Positions 1 to 6,639 of a DNA stretch of 7,680 nucleotides are shown here, one piece after another. Origin of the DNA: Flavobacterium psychrophilum (GTDB taxonomy: Bacteria > Bacteroidota > Bacteroidia > Flavobacteriales > Flavobacteriaceae). A program made the position numbers and the translations under genes. Numbering within the stretch: position 1 is the stretch's first letter; every line of letters starts with the position of its first letter. The stretch is from assembly GCA_945861915.1 (NCBI GenBank), contig CAMAWK010000114.1:1-7680 (forward strand), written 5' to 3'. Below the pieces are notes generated by a model. It had not been told where the DNA came from. It was given only the letters and a program-made list of their open reading frames with translations, and did no database searches.

Positions 1-39
1 AAAATTGCTCCTAAAAACGCTTTTGTCAAGTCACAGACT

Positions 40-594
40 ATGTCAATATCCTCAAAAAATAGTGTAATTCTAAGTATCACAATGGCGATTGTGATTCTTT
101 TTTTTGGATGCGAAAGTAACTTTAAAGAAGTGCAGAAAATCAATTTTTCGGAATTTGTACCCAACGGTGAGGCGGATAATATCAACTTAAAATACACCGA
201 TTCAGGAAAAATAAAAGCCATTTTAGTAAGTTCAAAAATGTTTGACTTCACGAGTCTCGATTTTACTTTTACCGAATTTCCAAAAGGAGTTTTCGTTACT
301 TTATATGACCAAAAAGGCAAAAAGACATTTGTAAAATCGGATTATGCGATTTCTTACAAAACGACCAATATTATTGACTTGCAAGGAAATGTGAAAATCA
401 ATTCCGAAGAGGGTCAGGTTCTAGAAACAGAACAATTGTATTATGACCAAAAAAACGAATGGTTTTTTACCGAAAAAAACTTTAAATTTACAGACCCAAA
501 GGGAGTTTCTAATGGTCGTGGAATCGATTTTAGTAAAGATTTTAAAGTCATCAATTCTCAAAATATAATGGGCGAAATAGAGTCGTCTGAATAA
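40..594 (+). CDS. lptC: LptC-like LPS export lipoprotein
   Basis: A 184-residue protein that I read as the flavobacterial form of LptC, the periplasmic bridge component that receives lipopolysaccharide from the LptBFG ABC transporter and passes it to LptA. Residues 1-23 form a lipoprotein-type signal peptide ending FFGC, with Cys24 as the expected lipidated residue; the -3 position is Phe rather than the usual Leu. The mature part has the LptC (DUF1239-like) pattern: INLKYTDSGKIKA at 48-60, IIDLQGNVKI at 111-120, LETEQLYYDQKNEWFFTE at 128-145 and a closing NGRGIDFSKDF at 158-168. Its length is close to that of E. coli LptC (191 aa), but the lipid anchor replaces the transmembrane helix. It is the first gene of a run with two downstream genes. 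The frame is open upstream to the window edge, so the start is not fully proven, but the ATG at 40 gives a good signal peptide. Family assignment is by motif memory. Confidence 0.85.
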   Translation: MSISSKNSVILSITMAIVILFFGCESNFKEVQKINFSEFVPNGEADNINLKYTDSGKIKAILVSSKMFDFTSLDFTFTEFPKGVFVTLYDQKGKKTFVKSDYAISYKTTNIIDLQGNVKINSEEGQVLETEQLYYDQKNEWFFTEKNFKFTDPKGVSNGRGIDFSKDFKVINSQNIMGEIESSE

Positions 595-604
595 TAACCA
601 AAAT

Positions 605-799
605 ATGAATTACCTAAAATATACCCAATACGTCTATCTTGTTGCTGCTCTTTTTTTCGCTTACAAAGCAATAGAAATTTGGAATGACGAAGCCAATCAA
701 CATTTTCTGTTTCTGGGCATAGCGGTTCTATCTGTTTTTATGTTTTTCTTCCGACGCAAATTTGCTAAGAAATTCGAAGACAGAAACAAGCAATCTTAA
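605..799 (+). CDS. small two-helix membrane protein, function unknown
   Basis: A 64-residue protein that I cannot assign to a named family. It has two predicted membrane helices, roughly residues 9-25 (YVYLVAALFFAYKAIEI) and 34-50 (FLFLGIAVLSVFMFFFR), joined by a short acidic loop (WNDEANQH). The tail is strongly basic (RRKFAKKFEDRNK). By the positive-inside rule the C-terminus should be cytoplasmic, with both ends inside. It starts 10 nt after the lptC stop with an A-rich leader (CCAAAAT before ATG) and ends 9 nt before the next start, so it is almost certainly translated from the same mRNA. The tight spacing on both sides and the well-formed helices argue that it is real. A role in the envelope, perhaps with the Lpt machinery or the CNNM protein, is only a guess from position. 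Confidence 0.75.
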   Translation: MNYLKYTQYVYLVAALFFAYKAIEIWNDEANQHFLFLGIAVLSVFMFFFRRKFAKKFEDRNKQS

Positions 800-808
800 T
801 TTATAGAA

Positions 809-2062
809 ATGGGCATTATAACAATCTGCATCCTATTATGTGCCTTTTTTTCGGGAATGGAAATTGCTTTCGCTTCCTCCAATAAAATTTATCTAGAAAT
901 TGAAAAGAAACAAAATAGTTTTCTTTCCAATATTCTCAACAAACTTACCGAAAAACCAACCCAATTTATTGCTTCAATGCTTATCGGCAAAACGATAACA
1001 TTAGTAATGTATAGTTTTTTGATGGGAAAAATAGTGTTGAGCTGGTTTGAAACTCAAGGGTTTTATTTCTCCACTTTTATAAATCTACTTCTTCAAACCG
1101 TTGTAACCACTTCCCTATTTTTGATTACTGCTGAGTTTTTGCCTAAAGTTTTCTTTCAAATTTATGCCAATTCTTTAATTCGATTTCTAGCGCTTCCTGC
1201 CTATTTATTTTATCAATTATTCTATTTTATTGCTATTTTTTTTATCTGGATTTCCGATTTTTTTTCAAGACAATTTTTTAAAACTGATACCGATGAAACA
1301 GCCTCTTTTTTCAGTAAAATAGAACTCGGAAATTATATTACCGAACAAATGAATGCGGTGGGCGATCACGCTCAAATAGACTCGGAGATACAAATTTTTC
1401 AAAATGCATTAGAGTTTTCGGGAGTGAAAGCCAGAGATGTAATGACTCCTAGAACCGAGATTATTGCTATCGATTTATTTGATAAAGTAGCGAATCTGAA
1501 ACAAAAATTCATCGAAACGGGCTATTCTAAAATAGTGGTTTATCAAAATTCGTTAGACAATTGCATTGGTTATGTTCATTCCTTCGATTTGTTCAAAAAA
1601 CCAAAAACAATTAAATCCATTCTGATTCCCATCGAATTTGTTCCAGAAACTATATTTATCAAAGACAGTATGAATCTGCTAACAAAAAAGAGAAAAAGTT
1701 TAGCAGTTGTTCTAGATGAATACGGCGGAACATCTGGAGTAATTACCATTGAAGATATTATCGAAGAGCTTTTTGGAGAAATTGAAGACGAACACGATTC
1801 GGATGAGGAGTTGACAGAAAAATTACTAGACGAGGGCGAATATTTGTTTTCGGCTCGATTGGATGTAGAATATTTGAATGAAACTTATAAATTATTGATT
1901 CCTGAGTCTGATTCGTATGGAACTTTGGGTGGTTTTATTGTAGATTCAACCAAAGAAATTCCTCAAAAAGGTGAAACCATCACCATTGGAAACTATCATT
2001 TTAGCATCGAAGAAGCCATAAACAAAAGAATTGAATTGGTTAAAATGACCATAAAAGAATAA
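809..2062 (+). CDS. CNNM/CorC (hemolysin C-like) CBS-domain membrane protein
   Basis: A 417-residue protein of the 'hemolysin family' or CNNM/CorC type, linked to magnesium (and in some members sodium-coupled) transport. Residues 1 to about 185 are the DUF21 transmembrane domain: AFFSGMEIAFASSNK at 12-26, membrane segments near 56-75, 88-108 and 125-150, and AEFLPK at 108-113. A CBS pair follows: the first around 205-265 with VMTPRTEI at 211-218, the second around 275-325 with DEYGGTSGVITIEDIIEE at 303-320. Residues from about 342 to 413 are the CorC_HlyC C-terminal domain, with SYGTLGGFI at 369-377. The CBS pair of this family binds adenine nucleotides and regulates transport. One oddity is that the TM2-region motif, normally IGNN, reads IGKT (59-62). 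Despite the name, nothing supports a haemolytic role. A related flavobacterial paralogue is GldE of the gliding machinery, but the lptC neighbourhood favours the general CNNM protein. Confidence 0.88.
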   Translation: MGIITICILLCAFFSGMEIAFASSNKIYLEIEKKQNSFLSNILNKLTEKPTQFIASMLIGKTITLVMYSFLMGKIVLSWFETQGFYFSTFINLLLQTVVTTSLFLITAEFLPKVFFQIYANSLIRFLALPAYLFYQLFYFIAIFFIWISDFFSRQFFKTDTDETASFFSKIELGNYITEQMNAVGDHAQIDSEIQIFQNALEFSGVKARDVMTPRTEIIAIDLFDKVANLKQKFIETGYSKIVVYQNSLDNCIGYVHSFDLFKKPKTIKSILIPIEFVPETIFIKDSMNLLTKKRKSLAVVLDEYGGTSGVITIEDIIEELFGEIEDEHDSDEELTEKLLDEGEYLFSARLDVEYLNETYKLLIPESDSYGTLGGFIVDSTKEIPQKGETITIGNYHFSIEEAINKRIELVKMTIKE

Positions 2063-2160
2063 ATTTTTTTTCTGATTTTAAAAAATAAAAGGCTTGCATT
2101 ATAATTATTAAGTAGATAATTGTATTTTCGCAAACTGAATTTAAATAAACAACAATAAAA
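2063..2160 (+). promoter_or_regulatory. probable promoter and leader of the PPIase gene
   Basis: This 98-nt gap follows two gaps of about 10 nt, so it probably separates transcription units. TATTTTCG at 2123-2130 matches the Bacteroidota -7 consensus TAnnTTTG at all fixed positions but one. The nearest upstream TTG (2094-2096) lies 26 nt before it, longer than the usual 17-23 nt, so the -33 element is weak or absent. TAAAA at 2156-2160, directly against the ATG, fits the flavobacterial ribosome-binding motif. I see no convincing terminator for the upstream genes here, so read-through is possible. Confidence 0.5.
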
Positions 2161-4254
2161 ATGGCAGTTTTACAAAAAATTAGACAACGTTCACTCTTAT
2201 TAATAGTAGTTATAGGTTTCTGTTTATTAGCATTCATCGTGGGCGATATTGTTAATAGTGGCGGATTTAAAAGTTCATCAAAAGATGTTGGAAGCATAAA
2301 TGGCAAAGACGTTCCTTTTGAAGAATTTAGAGTTAAAGTAAGTAATGTAGAGAAAAGCCAACAAGGAATGACTCCAACTGCTGCTGCAAACACGGTTTGG
2401 AATCAAGAAGTTTCGGTTGCTTTGCTAACAGCTGAATTTGAAAAATTAGGATTAAGAGTTGGTTCAAAACACATTATGGAAGTTTTTAAAGCTGATCCAA
2501 ACATCGGACAAAACGCAACTTTTTTGAATGCCAAAGGCGAATTTGACGAAGCAAAATTTAAAGAATTTTTCAAATCAAATCCAGAACAAGCCGAATCTTT
2601 GAAAGCTAGAGAAAAAGATGCTGAGTTAAATGCAAAATACCAAATCTATAATACACTTGTAAAAGGAGGGATTTACACTACCGAAAGCGAAGGAAAGCTA
2701 AAGTATGAAATGGAATCAAACAAAGTAAATTTTGGATATGTTGCAGGATTGTATTCTTCTATCAAAGATACTCAAGTTAAAATTGAAGACAGTGAAATCA
2801 CTGAATTCATGAAAAAAGATGAGAAAAAATACAAAGCGGATGAAACTCGCGAAATTCAATATGTTTTAATTGAAGAAAAAGCATCTGTTGCAGATGAAAA
2901 CGAAATTAAAAACAACGTAAATAAATTATTGTCTGGAAGCATCGTTTACAACCAAGCTACTGGAAAAAACGATACTTTGTCAGGATTTAAAAACGCAACT
3001 AACATAGCTGAGTTTGTAAACTCTAATTCAGATGTTGCTTATGACTCTACTTATGTTGCCAAAAAAGATTTACCAACAGAAGTAGCCGAACAATTATACA
3101 ACCTAGCACCTGGAGCTATTTTTGGCCCTTATATGGCTGGAAAAAATTACTGTATTTCTAAATCTTTAGGAAGAAAAGTAGGTGTAAATGCTAGAGCAAG
3201 TCATATCTTAATTAGTTATGAAGGAACTCAAGTTCCAAACAAAAAAGAAGTAAGAACCAAAGAACAAGCAAAAGCAAAAGCAGAATCTATTTTGGCTCAA
3301 GTATTAGCTAATCCTGGCAGTTTTTTCATGTCTGCTTATACCGCTTCTGATGATTCATCCTCTCAACAAGGTGGAGATTTAGGCTTTTTTGGTCCTAATC
3401 AAATGGTAAAACCATTTAATGATTTTGTTTTCAATAATCCTGTAGGTAAAATTGGTTTGGTAGAAACTGACTTTGGATTTCACGTAATTCAAATTGCCGA
3501 AAAACAAGACGGAATTCGTTTGGCAACTATTGCTCAAAAAATTGAACCTTCGGAAACTACTTCTAACAAAATTTTTGAACAAGCAACTAAATTCGAAATG
3601 GATGCTGCCACTAAAGATTTTGAGAAATTAGCCAAAGAAATGAAATTGACTGTACCTGCAGTAATAACTTCAAAATTGATGGATGAGTCTGTTGGAGCAT
3701 TAGGTAATCAAAGAAACATTGTAAGATGGGCTTTTGACAAAGAAACCAATGTAGGCGATATTGAACGTTTTGAAATTCCTAACCTAGGTCATGTGATTGC
3801 AAAAGTTAAAAAAGTAAATGAAGAAGGTTTGATGACTGTAGAGTTAGCAAGACCATCAGTAGAACCAATTCTTAGAAATAAGAAAAAAGCAGAATTATTG
3901 AAAGCTAAAATGACTGCTAGTTCATTAGAAGCGATTGCTAAAGCAAATGCAACAACCGTGCAACAAGCTGTGGGAGTAACAATGGATAATCCTAGTATAT
4001 CAACTGGTCAAGAGCCCAAAGTTGTTGGTACAGCTTTCTCTTCACAACCAAACAAATTATCAGCTCCAATTGAAGGTATTTCAGGGGTGTATGTTGTTAA
4101 AAGTGCTAGTGTTGTTAAAGCACCGGCAATCAAAGATTATACTCCTTATATTGCAAAACTAAAAACTCAAAGTGCTGGTGATTCAAATAGAGTAATTCCT
4201 GCATTAAAAGTGGATGCAAAAATAGTAGATAACAGAAGTCAGTTTAATTATTAA
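2161..4254 (+). CDS. membrane-anchored SurA/PpiD-like parvulin peptidyl-prolyl isomerase
   Basis: A 697-residue periplasmic folding factor of PpiD architecture, expected to help outer-membrane and secreted proteins fold by chaperone action and prolyl isomerisation. Residues 1-10 are basic and cytoplasmic (KIRQR), and 11-30 form a single uncleaved transmembrane anchor. Residues from about 43 to 190 are the SurA_N-like chaperone region (VGSINGKDVPFEEF near its start). The single parvulin (PPIC) domain spans about 345-447: RASHILISYEG at 345-355, SDDSSSQQGGDLGFF at 396-410 and FGFHVIQI at 438-445, with the two conserved parvulin histidines visible as His348 and His441. From 450 to the end is a second SurA/PpiD-like helical and beta region without catalytic motifs. 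The length is slightly above E. coli PpiD (623 aa). The start is supported by the adjoining TAAAA motif and the PpiD-like N-terminus. It has its own probable promoter and ends before a strong terminator. The gene name is left open because this may be functionally nearer to PpiD than SurA. Confidence 0.88.
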   Translation: MAVLQKIRQRSLLLIVVIGFCLLAFIVGDIVNSGGFKSSSKDVGSINGKDVPFEEFRVKVSNVEKSQQGMTPTAAANTVWNQEVSVALLTAEFEKLGLRVGSKHIMEVFKADPNIGQNATFLNAKGEFDEAKFKEFFKSNPEQAESLKAREKDAELNAKYQIYNTLVKGGIYTTESEGKLKYEMESNKVNFGYVAGLYSSIKDTQVKIEDSEITEFMKKDEKKYKADETREIQYVLIEEKASVADENEIKNNVNKLLSGSIVYNQATGKNDTLSGFKNATNIAEFVNSNSDVAYDSTYVAKKDLPTEVAEQLYNLAPGAIFGPYMAGKNYCISKSLGRKVGVNARASHILISYEGTQVPNKKEVRTKEQAKAKAESILAQVLANPGSFFMSAYTASDDSSSQQGGDLGFFGPNQMVKPFNDFVFNNPVGKIGLVETDFGFHVIQIAEKQDGIRLATIAQKIEPSETTSNKIFEQATKFEMDAATKDFEKLAKEMKLTVPAVITSKLMDESVGALGNQRNIVRWAFDKETNVGDIERFEIPNLGHVIAKVKKVNEEGLMTVELARPSVEPILRNKKKAELLKAKMTASSLEAIAKANATTVQQAVGVTMDNPSISTGQEPKVVGTAFSSQPNKLSAPIEGISGVYVVKSASVVKAPAIKDYTPYIAKLKTQSAGDSNRVIPALKVDAKIVDNRSQFNY

Positions 4255-4272
4255 ACTACAAAAAGTTAATTC

Positions 4273-4304
4273 AAAAAAAAATCCCGAATATTCGGGATTT
4301 TTTT
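4273..4304. terminator. bidirectional rho-independent terminator
   Basis: A perfect 18-nt palindrome, ATCCCGAATATTCGGGAT (4281-4298), is preceded by eight A (4273-4280) and followed by six T (4299-4304). Read on either strand it gives a GC-containing stem followed by a U tract, so it can end both the rightward PPIase transcript (stop at 4254) and the leftward kinase transcript (stop codon at 4309-4311). It is the only strong hairpin I see in the window. Confidence 0.9.
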
Positions 4305-4308
4305 GTTT

Positions 4309-5226
4309 TTATAAAATCATTTTTTCGTACGGAATAACCGTTTTAAAGCCTTTTTGGGTAAAATAATTGGTTGGATTTTCAGCCGAAACGACCAAAACAA
4401 AATCGCCTCCCCAAGCACCTAAACTTTTTATGACTCCATTAAAATCTGAAAAATGAGATTCTTTTATGGTGTGCATTTCAAGAATAATACTCATTTCAGC
4501 TTCATGCTCCTCTATGGCTAAAGCAAATTTATCGAGATTTTTGGCTCCCAAAACAGCTTGAGTCAATGCATTGTTTTTAGCAATTGATTTCTCTAAAACT
4601 GTACTTTTATTGTTGTAATAAGAAAGGATAGATGCTTTACTACTTTGCTTTTTTTCGAGATACACAAAGTATAAATTTCGAGAAAAATGAGGTTCGAAAT
4701 CTACCTTTTCCACCAATGGTTTTTCGCCTTCTAAAGTATACAAAATTGGAAAGTCGTTTTGGGCACAAGCAATATCGTAGCCACTGCCACCAAAACTATT
4801 TTTGAGTAATATAAAAGCATCAATATTGACCCACTGAGCGACATTATTAATTAAAGTAGACGAAGTTCCCAAACCCCAATTTCGAGGAAATGTAAGGGTC
4901 GTTGTAATGGAATAACCGCTTTCTGTATTTATAAAATCGGGATTTAATTTGAAAGCTTCTTGCAAAATCACTAATAAAGTATTTCGTATCGATGTTTCTT
5001 TTTCTTGTAAATCATTCACGGCTATTTCTGAAAATGAAAAAGTAGTTTCAAACCACAAACTCCCATCAGAATCGAAACTTTTCCAATTTATGTCTTGGGA
5101 ATTATTTTGTTCTATAACTAGGTTTTGACCAAATTTTGTGGGTAAAGCGAATGCTTTAGCTCCATCCAAAACCAAATATTCTCCCGTGATTAATAGTTTT
5201 CCGTTGCTGTAAAATTCTTTTCTCAT
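4309..5226 (-). CDS. GYDIA-family GHMP kinase, probable mevalonate-pathway kinase
   Basis: A 305-residue small-molecule kinase of the GHMP superfamily (galactokinase, homoserine, mevalonate and phosphomevalonate kinases). Counting from the ATG at 5226, motif 1 is GKLLITGEYLVLDGA (9-23), as in mevalonate and phosphomevalonate kinases. The phosphate-binding loop is PRNWGLGTSS (114-123). GGSGYDIACA (147-156) contains the name-giving GYDIA at 149-153, with Asp151 at the usual catalytic position. Motif 3 is LGAWGGDF (269-276), a departure from the common GAGGGG-like loop. It lies downstream of HMG-CoA reductase on the same strand with a 40-nt gap, so a mevalonate-pathway job is likely, possibly phosphomevalonate kinase, but the substrate cannot be read from sequence. 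An in-frame ATG at 5232 exists, but it lies inside a repeat (5227-5252); ATGAGAAAAGAA from 5226 is the better start. The stop abuts the terminator. Confidence 0.82.
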   Translation of the reverse strand: MRKEFYSNGKLLITGEYLVLDGAKAFALPTKFGQNLVIEQNNSQDINWKSFDSDGSLWFETTFSFSEIAVNDLQEKETSIRNTLLVILQEAFKLNPDFINTESGYSITTTLTFPRNWGLGTSSTLINNVAQWVNIDAFILLKNSFGGSGYDIACAQNDFPILYTLEGEKPLVEKVDFEPHFSRNLYFVYLEKKQSSKASILSYYNNKSTVLEKSIAKNNALTQAVLGAKNLDKFALAIEEHEAEMSIILEMHTIKESHFSDFNGVIKSLGAWGGDFVLVVSAENPTNYFTQKGFKTVIPYEKMIL

Positions 5227-5252
5227 TGTCATTGCGAGGCACGAAGCAATCT
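5227..5252. repeat. short REP-like palindromic repeat in the operon gap
   Basis: TGTCATTGCGAGGCACGAAG followed by CAATCT. The core has inverted ends ATTGC (5231-5235) and GCAAT (5246-5250), giving a 5-bp stem with a 10-nt loop. From memory, this ATTGCGAGG-nACGAAGCAAT type of sequence recurs in intergenic regions of many bacterial genomes, including Flavobacteria, as a REP or MITE-like unit. Only one copy is in this window, so its repetitive nature is recalled rather than shown. It fills most of the gap between the reductase and the kinase and touches the kinase start. Confidence 0.6.
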
Positions 5253-5254
5253 AA

Positions 5255-5259
5255 TTTTA
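5255..5259 (-). promoter_or_regulatory. displaced TAAAA ribosome-binding motif
   Basis: On the minus strand TAAAA, the flavobacterial translation-initiation motif, lies here, 28 nt before the kinase ATG at 5226. That is too far to act directly. The 26-nt repeat lies exactly between them; without it the spacing would be about 2 nt, similar to the zero spacing seen before the PPIase start. Other parts of this AT-rich stretch could match by chance. Confidence 0.35.
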
Positions 5260-5266
5260 AAATTTG

Positions 5267-6586
5267 TTATCTATTTCTCAAATTTTCAATAAAATCAACC
5301 ACCGCTGCATGCGAAACCACTTTATTTTCAAAATGTTTCCGAGTCAGAATGCGTTCTGCATCATTTGCTTCAAATTGATTCAAAATGTTATTCAAATGCA
5401 TTTTCATGTGTCCGTCTTGAATTCCGGTTGTCGTAAGTGAACGCAAAGCAGCAAAATTCTGAGCCAATCCAGCGACAGCTACAATTTGCATTAGCTCTTT
5501 GGCAGTTGGTCTTTCGAGCATTTCTAAACAAAATTTCACCAACGGATGCAACGAAGTTAAACCTCCGACAGTTCCCAATGCCAATGGAATTTCTATCCAA
5601 AAACTAAAAATACCGTTCTCGATTTTGGCATGCGACAAACTCGAATACTGTCCGTTTCTAGAAGCATAAGCATGAATTCCTGCTTCAACGGCACGAAAAT
5701 CATTTCCTGTAGCCAAAACCACAGCGTCTACTCCGTTCATGATGCCTTTATTGTGCGTTACCGCGCGATAGGGTTCTACAGTTGCAATTTGAACTGCTTG
5801 AACAAATCGTTCCGCAAAAGCATGTGGATCGGGAATGTGTTTTTCTTCTAAATCGCCAATAGGACAAGAGACTTCGGCACGAACCAAACAATTCGGAACA
5901 TAATTAGACAAAATGCTCATCACAATTTGAATGTTTCTTTCTTCTTCGGAAAATAAGGTGTAATGTGAGGCTTCGTTTTTTAAAGTTTTGGCAAATTGCT
6001 CTAAACAGGAATTAATAAAATTGGCTCCCATCGAATCCATCGTTTCAAAAGTGGCATGCAATTGAAAATAGTTTGGCAACAACTGGGTTTTGTTTTTGAG
6101 TTCAATATTCAAAATACCACCGCCACGTTTTTGCATATTTTTGGTGATGCTTTCGGTATCGGCTATTAGTTTGCTTTTAATTTCGGTGAAGAATTTTTCC
6201 AATTTTAAAGCATCGCCCGTAAACATAAAATGAACTTGACCAATCTTTTCAGTATCAATAACCGTAGTTTTGAAGCCGCCACGAGTTGACCAAAATTTAG
6301 CCGCTTTAGAGGCTGCTGCCACCACCGAACTTTCTTCGATTGCCATCGGAATGGTGTATTGTTTTCCGTTGATGAGAAAATTAGGAGCTACCCCAAGCGG
6401 TAAATAAAAATTGGTAATAGTATTTTCAATAAAATCATCATGCAATTGTTGCAATTTTGAATCTGAATTCCAGTAGTTTTTAAGTAGCAAAATAGCTTCT
6501 TCGGGTTGAGGAAAATAGGAATTGGCAATCCAATTTATTTTTTCCTCTTTGGATAATTTTGAGAAACCAGAAACAGCTTTGGTCAT
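5267..6586 (-). CDS. mvaA: class II hydroxymethylglutaryl-CoA reductase
   Basis: A 439-residue HMG-CoA reductase, which interconverts HMG-CoA and mevalonate in the cytosol with NAD(P)H. It aligns throughout with the class II enzyme of Pseudomonas mevalonii. Counting from the ATG at 6586, all four catalytic residues are present: Glu85 in AIEESSVVAAAS, Lys280 in THNKGIMNG, Asp296 in ATGNDFRAVEAG and His393 in DGHMKMHLNNI. Also visible are GTVGGLTSLHPL (338-349) and DSMGAN (184-189). The residue aligning with P. mevalonii Asp146, which selects NADH there, appears to be Thr148, so NADPH use is plausible (inference). The automatic label 'degradative' would mislead: with a GHMP kinase behind it, the enzyme most likely makes mevalonate for isoprenoids. 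A TTG at 6616 would lengthen the frame, but it lies in the probable -7 box, so the start is ATG 6586 (or 6592). Confidence 0.93.
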   Translation of the reverse strand: MTKAVSGFSKLSKEEKINWIANSYFPQPEEAILLLKNYWNSDSKLQQLHDDFIENTITNFYLPLGVAPNFLINGKQYTIPMAIEESSVVAAASKAAKFWSTRGGFKTTVIDTEKIGQVHFMFTGDALKLEKFFTEIKSKLIADTESITKNMQKRGGGILNIELKNKTQLLPNYFQLHATFETMDSMGANFINSCLEQFAKTLKNEASHYTLFSEEERNIQIVMSILSNYVPNCLVRAEVSCPIGDLEEKHIPDPHAFAERFVQAVQIATVEPYRAVTHNKGIMNGVDAVVLATGNDFRAVEAGIHAYASRNGQYSSLSHAKIENGIFSFWIEIPLALGTVGGLTSLHPLVKFCLEMLERPTAKELMQIVAVAGLAQNFAALRSLTTTGIQDGHMKMHLNNILNQFEANDAERILTRKHFENKVVSHAAVVDFIENLRNR

Positions 6587-6613
6587 TCGCATTTGTATTA
6601 AATAATTTGACAA

Positions 6614-6621
6614 CAAAGATA
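6614..6621 (-). promoter_or_regulatory. -7 box of the HMG-CoA reductase promoter
   Basis: On the minus strand this reads TATCTTTG, an exact match to the Bacteroidota -7 consensus TAnnTTTG. It lies 27 nt before the ATG at 6586, giving a short leader of about 20 nt. No clear -33 TTG is found at the expected distance upstream, so strength is uncertain. Confidence 0.55.
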
Positions 6622-6639
6622 CGTTTTAGATTTAATAGT

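Noticed and set aside
1..39. Possible end of an upstream gene (stop TAA at 12-14 in frame 3, or at 65-67 in frame 2)
   Set aside because: Only a few codons are visible in either frame, so product and even frame cannot be decided. A TPR-type protein often precedes lptC in Flavobacteria, but this cannot be seen here.
2063..2090. T-run, CTGA, A-run that might be a terminator after the CNNM gene
   Set aside because: The stem would be A-T pairs only, with no GC core; it is too weak beside the clear hairpin at 4281-4298 and is likely just AT-rich spacer.
2040..2393. Open frame on the minus strand overlapping the PPIase start
   Set aside because: It lies antisense across the PPIase promoter and membrane anchor, has no family motifs, and is explained as a shadow of the real gene.
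3379..3582. Minus-strand open frame inside the PPIase gene
   Set aside because: Antisense to the conserved parvulin domain, with no recognisable product.
5388..5600. Second minus-strand frame inside HMG-CoA reductase
   Set aside because: Out-of-frame shadow across the conserved C-terminal catalytic region; no motifs.
5630..5851. Plus-strand open frame antisense to HMG-CoA reductase
   Set aside because: Covers the catalytic Lys/Asp region of the real gene, has a cysteine- and serine-rich, non-natural composition, and lacks a leader.
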